Shown here piece by piece: positions 57,795 to 64,000 of a stretch of DNA of 64,000 nucleotides. The stretch is from Cypionkella sp. (GTDB lineage: Bacteria > Pseudomonadota > Alphaproteobacteria > Rhodobacterales > Rhodobacteraceae). The stretch spans positions 1 to 64,000 of the forward strand of contig JALRIN010000008.1 in NCBI GenBank assembly GCA_023255415.1, in the 5' to 3' direction. The notes beneath the pieces were generated by a model. The model worked only from the letters and a program-made list of their open reading frames with translations, had not been told where the DNA came from and made no database searches. Each line of letters begins with the position of its first letter. Within the stretch, counting starts at the first letter, position 1. Position numbers and translations under genes: made by a program.

Positions 57795-59462
57795 ATGGCT
57801 CACGATGGCGCATTGCCCGCTGACTCCCCGATCCTAGCCGATGTGCTGGCGCTGACCGCCGCAACTTTGCCGGAAATCGAGGCGCTGTTTCAGCAAGGCC
57901 GCGAGAATTTGCGCGCCATGGTCACCCGCGATGGCCGGATTTCGCCCGCAGCTTTGGAACAGCATCAATTCGCCGCCCATAGCCTGTCTTGGCTGGCAAC
58001 CTATGTCGAAGCCCTGCGCCAGATGCAGGCTTGGGCGGGGCGGTTACAGGCCGAGGGCAGCTTTGGCCGGATCGAGGCCTTGCTGCTGCAGATCGGCTTT
58101 GGCGAATACCTGTGCCAGATCTACGGCGGTGTTTCGATGTCTCAGGGGGAAATTGCGCGGCTGCAGGACCTGCGCCTGACCCCTGATGCGCCTGGCGCGG
58201 CGGCGGCTTGTCTTATGGCCCAAGGCAATACCGCTGCCGCCCGCATGGCGCTTGTGGCCTGCATGCGCGACAACCACGGCCGCGCCACCTTTGGCGCTTC
58301 GGGCTTGGATGCCGAGCTAGAGATGATCCGCGACACCTTCCGCCGCTTTGCCGATGACGAGGTGGTGCCACATGCCCATGGCTGGCACCTGCGAGACGAG
58401 CTGATCCCGATGCAGATCGTCGATCAACTGGCCGAAATGGGGGTGTTTGGCCTGACCATTCCCGAAGAATTTGGCGGCCTTGGCCTGAGCAAAGCCGCGA
58501 TGGTGGTGGTCAGCGAAGAGCTGTCGCGCGGCTATATCGGGGTGGGGTCGCTGGCCACCCGCACCGAAATTGCAGCCGAGCTGATCCTGTGCGGCGGCAC
58601 CGAGGCGCAAAAGGCGCAGTGGCTGCCGAAACTGGCCAGCGGCGAAACTTTGCCCACCGCAGTGTTCACCGAACCCAACACTGGTTCAGATCTGGGATCC
58701 CTGCGCACCAGAGCGGTGCGCGATGGCGAAAATTGGGCCGTCACTGGCAACAAAACCTGGATCACCCATGCCGCGCGCACCCATGTGATGACCCTGCTGG
58801 CGCGCACCGACCCTGCCAGCAGCGACTACAAGGGCCTTAGCATGTTTCTGGCCGAAAAGCTGCCCGGCTCCGATGCCGCGCCCTTCCCCACCCCCGGCAT
58901 GACCGGCGGCGAAATCGAGGTGCTGGGCTATCGCGGCATGAAAGAATACGAACTCGCCTTCGACGGCTTTGCGGTCAAGGGCGAGAACCTTTTGGGCGGG
59001 GTCGAAGGGCAAGGCTTTAAACAGCTGATGCAAACCTTTGAATCCGCGCGCATCCAGACCGGCGCGCGCGCGATTGGTGTGGCGCAATCGGCGCTCGAGG
59101 TCGGGCTGCGCTATGCCGAAGACCGCAAGCAATTCGGCAAGCCGCTGATCGAGTTTCCCCGCATCGCCGGCAAATTGGCGATGATGGCGGTCGAGATCAT
59201 GATCGCGCGGCAATTGACCTATTTCAGCGCTTGGCAAAAAGACCACGACAAACGCTGCGACCTAGAGGCAGGCATGGCCAAGCTTTTGGGCGCGCGGGTG
59301 GCTTGGGCCTGTGCTGATAACACCTTGCAGATCCACGGCGGCAACGGCTTTGCGCTGGAATATCAGATCAGCCGCATCCTGTGCGATGCCCGCATTTTGA
59401 ACATCTTTGAAGGGGCTGCCGAAATTCAGGCCCAGGTGATCGCGCGGCGCTTGCTGGATTAA
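57795..59462 (+). CDS. mcd: (2S)-methylsuccinyl-CoA dehydrogenase, acyl-CoA dehydrogenase family
   Basis: A 555-residue acyl-CoA dehydrogenase with a 150-residue N-terminal extension, the form of Mcd in Rhodobacter. It oxidises (2S)-methylsuccinyl-CoA to mesaconyl-CoA in the ethylmalonyl-CoA pathway. Motifs: F-T-E-P-N-T-G-S-D-L-G-S-L, G-Y-R-G-M-K-E-Y-E and the C-terminal I-F-E-G-A-A-E-I-Q. Electrons go to ETF. A GAGG site precedes the ATG. A generic acyl-CoA dehydrogenase is the less likely alternative. Confidence 0.88.
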   Translation: MAHDGALPADSPILADVLALTAATLPEIEALFQQGRENLRAMVTRDGRISPAALEQHQFAAHSLSWLATYVEALRQMQAWAGRLQAEGSFGRIEALLLQIGFGEYLCQIYGGVSMSQGEIARLQDLRLTPDAPGAAAACLMAQGNTAAARMALVACMRDNHGRATFGASGLDAELEMIRDTFRRFADDEVVPHAHGWHLRDELIPMQIVDQLAEMGVFGLTIPEEFGGLGLSKAAMVVVSEELSRGYIGVGSLATRTEIAAELILCGGTEAQKAQWLPKLASGETLPTAVFTEPNTGSDLGSLRTRAVRDGENWAVTGNKTWITHAARTHVMTLLARTDPASSDYKGLSMFLAEKLPGSDAAPFPTPGMTGGEIEVLGYRGMKEYELAFDGFAVKGENLLGGVEGQGFKQLMQTFESARIQTGARAIGVAQSALEVGLRYAEDRKQFGKPLIEFPRIAGKLAMMAVEIMIARQLTYFSAWQKDHDKRCDLEAGMAKLLGARVAWACADNTLQIHGGNGFALEYQISRILCDARILNIFEGAAEIQAQVIARRLLD

Positions 59463-59464
59463 AC

Positions 59465-60682
59465 CTAGATCCCCCCGCGCGAGGGCCGCAGCGCGCCCAA
59501 TCGCGGGTGCAAGCGGCCCGCAATCGCGAAAGCCCCGGCAAAGGCCAGCCCCGAGGCCGCAAAGATAAAGTTCAGCGGTGCCACCCAAAGCACCAGCCAA
59601 GCCATGCCCGGCGTCGCAATCCCCGAGACATCGCGGAAACTGGAATAGACCGCCGCCATCTCTGACCGCTCTGACGGTTTCACCGCCATCATAAACGGCA
59701 AGCCCCCCGCCACATCCAGCATCACCAGCCCGAACGAACCCAGAAACAGGCAAGCCACCGTCACCACAGGCGCCCCCGCCGTGGCCGTGGCCAAGCAAAA
59801 CAGCAGCGCGCAATAGCCCAGCGCCAGCCGCAGCGCCACCCGCACCGACCGCCGCCGCGCCCAAGAGGCCATAAAGGGTGACAAAAGCAGCGTTGCATTC
59901 GAGATCGACAAGATCGTGCCGCCCAGCTTGTCGCCCAGACCGCTTTCGATGCAGAAAATCGGCACATAAACCACATAGACCCACCAGCCACAGCTGCGGA
60001 TCACCGCAAATAACCAACCCGCAATCAGCCGTGGTTGCTGAAAAAACCGTCCAAGATAGGCCAGCGGGTTCACCGCAGGGCCTTTGGCGCGGGCAATCTG
60101 CTTGCCGTTGCCCAGCCGCAAAAACCAAAAGGTCACCAGCAAAGCCAGTGCGAAAAATCCCGCCACGATAAAGGGCAGCGGCGCCCAATAATGCCGCAAC
60201 CAAACACCACTTAGCGGCCCCAAGGCCCAAGGTGCGGCCGCATAGACCATCTGCAGACTTTGCGTCCGCCCCAGATCAGGACGCGGCACATAATCCAGCA
60301 CATAGGCGTTAAAGCAAACAAAACAGGTGACGGTCGACATGCTCATCGTCAAAATCGCCAGCGGCACGGTCACCGGCGTGCCCAGCATAAACAGCGCCAT
60401 CGCCACCAGATACAGCAGACAGCCGCCCGAATAGACAAAGCGGCGCGGCCAGATCTGCGTCAACCGCGGCACCAAAAGGCCCCAGAACAGCGTGACCACA
60501 CCGGCGGTGAAATAGACCGTCGACAGATTTTGTGCCGACCCAAAGGCATCATAAACCGCAATCGGGATGGTCGAGATCAGCGTGCCCCGCACCGCCGCCT
60601 CCATACCCGCAAGCAGGGCGAAATGCTGCAGTTTCGGGGTGCCCGCATGACGCAAGCTGATGGGTTGATATCGCAAAGCCAT
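59465..60682 (-). CDS. MFS transporter
   Basis: A 405-residue major facilitator protein with about twelve predicted membrane helices in two halves; conserved loops with R-L-T-Q-I-W-P-R-R and R-R-R-S-V-R fit the family. The substrate is unknown. It follows recO by 66 bases on the same strand and converges with mcd with a 2-base gap, so it probably rides on the recO transcript. Confidence 0.88.
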   Translation of the reverse strand: MALRYQPISLRHAGTPKLQHFALLAGMEAAVRGTLISTIPIAVYDAFGSAQNLSTVYFTAGVVTLFWGLLVPRLTQIWPRRFVYSGGCLLYLVAMALFMLGTPVTVPLAILTMSMSTVTCFVCFNAYVLDYVPRPDLGRTQSLQMVYAAAPWALGPLSGVWLRHYWAPLPFIVAGFFALALLVTFWFLRLGNGKQIARAKGPAVNPLAYLGRFFQQPRLIAGWLFAVIRSCGWWVYVVYVPIFCIESGLGDKLGGTILSISNATLLLSPFMASWARRRSVRVALRLALGYCALLFCLATATAGAPVVTVACLFLGSFGLVMLDVAGGLPFMMAVKPSERSEMAAVYSSFRDVSGIATPGMAWLVLWVAPLNFIFAASGLAFAGAFAIAGRLHPRLGALRPSRGGI

Positions 60683-60748
60683 GCTGCAACCTGCCGCCTT
60701 CGCCGCAAGCGATCTGCCAAGAAGGCGACATCGCCCGCCTTTCCGCGA

Positions 60749-61471
60749 CTAGTTTTTGGGCAAAAGCAATGCCAAGAGGCGGCTGCGCGCTTCGGGCAGG
60801 GGTTTGCCGTTCAGCAAAGGCTCGAAGCCTTTGGTCAGAAAATGGCTTGTCAGCGCAAAGCCTTGCGCCAATTCCACAGGCGTTGCTGGCCCCTGCCCCA
60901 GCAGCATCGGCGGCAGCGGCAGCAGGCGCGCAGCCCATTCCCCCGCCGCCCCGCGCGACACTGCGCGTCCGGTTTTCGGGCTGACAAAGGCCAGATCTTC
61001 ACGACTGCCCGTCACCGCACAGCGCCGCAGATCCAGCGCAAAGCCCAGCTCTTCCAGCAGCTGCATTTCCCAGCGCAGATAGGTCAGCGGCCAATCGGCG
61101 CTGGCCTGCAAAGCATCCAACAAGCCGACCGAGGCGCGATACAACTGCGGATGTGGCTCGCGGTCGGGCAGGGCTATTTGCAACATCGCACAGGTGGCAT
61201 TCAGCCCCGCAAGCGCCAACCGATCCGACAAAACCCCGGCACGGCTTTGCACAGGTTCCACCCGGTAGCTGCCAATCTGCTCGTCCAGCCGCGCGCGCCA
61301 AGTGACATCAACCTGCGTGCCGGGCTGCAAGGTCGCCGCCATCCGCCGCGACGCCCCGCCCCGCACCACGCCAGAATGCCGGCCATGCTGCGCGGTAAAC
61401 ACCTCGATGATCGCCGAGGTCTCGCCATGCAGGCGCATCGACAAAACCGCCCCCTGATCGCGCCATTCCAT
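60749..61471 (-). CDS. recO: DNA repair protein RecO
   Basis: A 240-residue RecO, which with RecR loads RecA on SSB-coated DNA. The N-terminal OB fold (W-R-D-Q-G-A-V-L-S and G-E-T-S-A-I-I-E-V-F) and the A-x-x-R-Y-x-x-A-like helical C-terminal part with L-E-E-L-G-F-A-L-D match. Position after era is the conserved alphaproteobacterial order. The zinc-finger cysteines of some RecO proteins are not evident. Confidence 0.92.
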   Translation of the reverse strand: MEWRDQGAVLSMRLHGETSAIIEVFTAQHGRHSGVVRGGASRRMAATLQPGTQVDVTWRARLDEQIGSYRVEPVQSRAGVLSDRLALAGLNATCAMLQIALPDREPHPQLYRASVGLLDALQASADWPLTYLRWEMQLLEELGFALDLRRCAVTGSREDLAFVSPKTGRAVSRGAAGEWAARLLPLPPMLLGQGPATPVELAQGFALTSHFLTKGFEPLLNGKPLPEARSRLLALLLPKN

Positions 61472-61499
61472 CAGACACCCATCAGTTGCGGCTGCGCCA

Positions 61500-61832
61500 T
61501 CAGCTTAGACCCTCTTGATCCAGCAGAGTGCGACCTTGGCGGTCTTCCAACTCCAACACCCACAGATCAGGATCCCGCGCGCGCTGCCGCTGCAACAGCG
61601 CGTCAACCTCTGGCTCTGGCCCTTCGGCCAAGGTCACCCAAACCCGCGCATCTGCCATCAGGTCAAACGAGCGTTGAAAGGCGCGGGCTTGGCCGTTCAG
61701 CAAGGCCACTTTCACCAAAACTGCCCCCGCCGTCGCATCGCCACGCGCAGTGACATAGACAGGAATATCCGCCAACCGCAAACGCGTCAGATAGGCCGAA
61801 ACCCAAAGATCAGCGGTCAGCTTGGCGGTCAT
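61500..61832 (-). CDS. DUF1491 family protein
   Basis: A 110-residue protein; the start K-L-T-A-D-L-W-V-S-A-Y-L-T-R-L, the R-G-D-A-T-A-G-A-V-L-V-K segment and R-D-P-D-L-W-V-L-E-L-E-D fit DUF1491, a small family between era and recO in alphaproteobacteria. Function unknown. Its ATG overlaps the end of era (ATGA). Confidence 0.88.
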   Translation of the reverse strand: MTAKLTADLWVSAYLTRLRLADIPVYVTARGDATAGAVLVKVALLNGQARAFQRSFDLMADARVWVTLAEGPEPEVDALLQRQRARDPDLWVLELEDRQGRTLLDQEGLS

Positions 61833-62788
61833 GCGTCGCCGTCTTTATACTCCAGCCCCATTTCGGAATAGCGCTCGGGCTCGTTTTCCCAATTCGGGCG
61901 GACTTTGACCTGCAAGAACAAATGCACGGTGCGGTCCAGAAACTCGGAGATCTCGGCGCGGGCAGATTGCCCGATCGCCTTGATGGTCTCGCCCTTATTG
62001 CCCAAGACAATGCCCTTGTGACCATCGCGGCCAACGTAGACGATCTGATCAATCCGGGTCGAGCCGTCTTTCTTATCGTGCCAAGCCTCGGTTTCCACCG
62101 TCAGCTGATAGGGCAGCTCTTCGTGCAGACGCAGGGTCAGCTTTTCGCGCGTGATTTCAGCCGCGATCAGCCGCATCGGCAGATCGGCGATCTGATCTTC
62201 GGGATAGAACCAAGGGCCCGCCGGGATCTGGCTGGCCAGCCAGCTGCGCAGATCCTGCACACCATAGCCCTTTTCGGCCGAGATCATAAAGGTCTTCACA
62301 AAGGGATAGGCCTCGTTCAGCTTTTCAGCCATCGCCAGCAAAACATCGGCCTTCACGCGGTCAATTTTGTTGATGGCCAGTGCGACAGGGCGATCTTTTG
62401 GCAGCTCGTCGCGCATCCGGTCAACGATGCTTTGCGCGCCTTCGGTCAGGCCGCGGTGCGCTTCGATCAAGAACACGATCACATCGGCATCAGTGGCCCC
62501 GCCCCAGGCCGCCTTGACCATCGCGCGATCCAACCGGCGCTTGGTGCGGAAAATACCGGGGGTGTCGACAAAAACGATCTGCGCGGCCCCCTCCATCGCC
62601 ACGCCCCGAATCCGGGTGCGGGTGGTCTGCACCTTATGCGTCACAATCGAGACCTTGGCCCCCACCATGCGGTTCAGCAGGGTCGATTTGCCGGCATTCG
62701 GCTCGCCAATCAGGGCGACAAAGCCCGCGCGGGTGGCTTGGGCCGCTGCAATCTGCTCGGGCGTCGGGGTTTGGGCGTCGTCAGTCAT
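61829..62788 (-). CDS. era: GTPase Era
   Basis: A 319-residue ribosome-assembly GTPase. G1 G-E-P-N-A-G-K-S, G3 D-T-P-G, G4 N-K-I-D and a C-terminal KH domain with V-L-G-N-K-G-E-T-I-K-A-I-G bind GTP and 16S rRNA. The ATG at 62788 has GGAG upstream and overlaps rnc by 8 bases; the upstream in-frame extension lies inside rnc and is not used. Confidence 0.96.
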   Translation of the reverse strand: MTDDAQTPTPEQIAAAQATRAGFVALIGEPNAGKSTLLNRMVGAKVSIVTHKVQTTRTRIRGVAMEGAAQIVFVDTPGIFRTKRRLDRAMVKAAWGGATDADVIVFLIEAHRGLTEGAQSIVDRMRDELPKDRPVALAINKIDRVKADVLLAMAEKLNEAYPFVKTFMISAEKGYGVQDLRSWLASQIPAGPWFYPEDQIADLPMRLIAAEITREKLTLRLHEELPYQLTVETEAWHDKKDGSTRIDQIVYVGRDGHKGIVLGNKGETIKAIGQSARAEISEFLDRTVHLFLQVKVRPNWENEPERYSEMGLEYKDGDA

Positions 62789-63470
62789 CTGTCTTCTCCA
62801 TCCGGGCCAAAAGGGCGCGGGCTGCGGCTTGTTCGGCCACACGTTTCGATCCGGCGCGAGAGGATTCTGCCTCGCCATTGGTCAGCTGCACCTTCACGGT
62901 GAAAATCGGCTGGTGGTCCGGGCCTTCGCGGCCCTCTTCGGTATAGGCTGGCGGCGGCATCCCCCGCGCCTGCGCCCATTCTTGTAACGAGGTTTTCGGA
63001 TCGCGTGCGTCTTGTTCCACCTTGCCGATACGCGGCCCCCAAAGCCGCAGCACCAGCGCGCGCGCCGCGTCAAAGCCGCCGTCGATATAAACGGCAGCAA
63101 TCACCGCCTCCATCGCATCGCCCAGCAAAGCCTCTTTGCGCCGCCCCCCCGACAGCATTTCCGACCGCCCCAGCTTTAGCACATCGCCAAGACCGACATC
63201 GCGCGCCACTTCGGCACAGGTTTCCTTGCGCACCAAAGCGTTAAAACGCGGCGCAAGCTGGCCCTCCGAGGCAGAGGTGTCCGCCTCCAACAACGCTTCG
63301 GACATCACCAGCCCCAACACCCGGTCGCCCAAAAACTCCAGCCGCTGATTGTCGGGCCGTGTCGGCGAAGAGATCGAAGCATGCGTGACCGCACGCAGCA
63401 ACATCTCGGGGTTGCGGAACGGATAGCCGATGCGGGCTTCAAAGTTTTTCAGATCCGCCGACAGCCTCAT
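62781..63470 (-). CDS. rnc: Ribonuclease III
   Basis: A 229-residue double-strand-specific endoribonuclease. The RNase III signature R-L-E-F-L-G-D-R-V-L holds the catalytic acidic residues, and the C-terminal dsRNA-binding domain ends in A-E-Q-A-A-A-R-A-L-L. It matures rRNA and controls mRNA and antisense duplexes. It precedes era by a short overlap. Confidence 0.96.
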   Translation of the reverse strand: MRLSADLKNFEARIGYPFRNPEMLLRAVTHASISSPTRPDNQRLEFLGDRVLGLVMSEALLEADTSASEGQLAPRFNALVRKETCAEVARDVGLGDVLKLGRSEMLSGGRRKEALLGDAMEAVIAAVYIDGGFDAARALVLRLWGPRIGKVEQDARDPKTSLQEWAQARGMPPPAYTEEGREGPDHQPIFTVKVQLTNGEAESSRAGSKRVAEQAAARALLARMEKTDD

Positions 63471-63484
63471 AGCAGGCCTGCCGC

Positions 63485-63515
63485 AAAAATAAGCCAGCCC
63501 CGCGTGAACGGGGCT
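63485..63515 (-). terminator. Rho-independent terminator between lepB and rnc
   Basis: On the minus strand, agccccg/cggggct arms (63509-63515 and 63496-63502, loop of 6) are followed after three bases by TTATTTTT (63492-63485). It would reduce read-through from lepB into rnc, or make rnc expression partly independent. Confidence 0.7.
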
Positions 63516-63559
63516 CGGCTGTTCGCTAGGTCGGCTTTGGAAAATGCGCGCATGCCGGC

Positions 63560-64000
63560 TTATTCAACCGCTTTAAAGAAACGGTCGGCGCGCCAGGTCC
63601 AGAAATACAGCATCGAGGTTCCAGCCGAGGAAAAGATAATGCGATCCGCGCGGCCGATCAGGTTGGCCGCCGGCACAAATCCGACGCCGCCGATGGCTTG
63701 GCTAAAGCGGCTGTCCTGGCTGTTGTCGCGGTTGTCGCCCATGAAGAAATACTCGCCTTCGGGCACGGTAAAGACATCGGTGTTATCGGCATAACCATTG
63801 TCTTCGATGTTCAGAACATCATGCACCACACCATTCGGCAGGGTTTCACGATAGCGCGAGCGGGTGCAGATCGACCCATCGCCCACCGCACCATTTTCGC
63901 AGCGCGGGCGGTTGCCCATCGGGCCTTGCGGACCCATGATTTCTTCAAACTGGCCGTCCGGCACCTGCGGCGCTTCGGCGCCATTGATAAAGACAATGCC
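63560..64000 (-). CDS. lepB: Signal peptidase I, C-terminal part (N-terminus outside window)
   Basis: The frame is open to the right-hand edge, so only the C-terminal 146 residues are visible. The signal peptidase box M-G-D-N-R-D-N-S-Q-D-S-R is diagnostic of LepB, which removes Sec signal peptides at the periplasmic face. The catalytic Ser and Lys lie upstream of the window. The last residues F-W-T-W-R-A-D-R-F-F-K fit the family. lepB-rnc-era-recO is a conserved order. Confidence 0.92.
   Translation of the reverse strand, partial: GIVFINGAEAPQVPDGQFEEIMGPQGPMGNRPRCENGAVGDGSICTRSRYRETLPNGVVHDVLNIEDNGYADNTDVFTVPEGEYFFMGDNRDNSQDSRFSQAIGGVGFVPAANLIGRADRIIFSSAGTSMLYFWTWRADRFFKAVE

Overview
The window is GC-rich chromosomal DNA of an alphaproteobacterium, most likely Rhodobacteraceae (Rhodobacter/Pseudorhodobacter-like). 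This rests on an FnrL-type regulator, a class I lysyl-tRNA synthetase, a solitary CcrM methyltransferase, ChvI/ChvG next to a truncated HprK and a regulatory PTS, a (2S)-methylsuccinyl-CoA dehydrogenase of the ethylmalonyl-CoA pathway, and family-typical proteins of the DUF2125, DUF4170, DUF1491 and DUF6473 types. About 68 protein genes fill almost all of the 64 kb. I see no rRNA, tRNA, insertion sequence, prophage or CRISPR array. The first gene (fnrL) and the last (lepB) are cut by the window ends.

Layout: 0-8 kb holds fnrL, a thioesterase, ettA, a GNAT enzyme, nadD, dacB, an I78-type lipoprotein, a TerB-like protein and lysS. 8-15 kb holds an unknown CxxC protein, a solitary ThDP enzyme, a small membrane protein behind a CtrA-like box, glutathione-dependent formaldehyde dehydrogenase coupled to a NYN/LOTUS protein, a second I78 lipoprotein, cytochrome c' and an MltB-like transglycosylase. 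15-28 kb holds rnr, a flavoprotein, an MscS channel, an SDR/enoyl-CoA hydratase pair, DUF2125, pmbA, cysQ and a DEAD helicase with a repetitive tail. 27.5-28.5 kb carries a secreted small protein overlapping a membrane-tethered winged-helix protein. 28.6-36.5 kb holds rnhB, ccrM, a transporter-like protein, alkB, mutY and a coupled dciA-dsbA-CoA transferase run. 36.5-40 kb ends in DUF4170-waaA-lpxK. 40-49 kb holds a rhodanese, parC, an SH3 protein, an SDR, a twin-TM protein, a cobalamin adenosyltransferase, etfBA, a DUF6473 protein and 3-hydroxybutyryl-CoA dehydrogenase. 49-56 kb is the ChvI-ChvG-HprK-RapZ-EIIA-HPr-acyltransferase block divergent from pckA. 56-64 kb holds a TauE/SafE permease, a DUF3859 protein, mcd, and the lepB-rnc-era-DUF1491-recO-MFS run.

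Functional links: etfAB, 3-hydroxybutyryl-CoA dehydrogenase, cobalamin adenosyltransferase and Mcd fit C2/acyl-CoA assimilation through the ethylmalonyl-CoA pathway. PckA and the adjacent ChvIG/PTS regulatory block fit control of gluconeogenesis. CcrM with GANTC sites in its own upstream region, plus a CtrA-like box, fit the alphaproteobacterial cell-cycle circuit.

Most of the window is housekeeping. The best candidates for something undescribed are (i) the overlapping pair of a secreted cysteine-containing protein and a two-TM protein with a C-terminal OmpR-type winged helix (27.5-28.5 kb), (ii) a WaaA-like protein in which several canonical active-site motifs are changed, and (iii) several unannotated regulatory sites upstream of ccrM, pckA, mcd and a small membrane protein gene.
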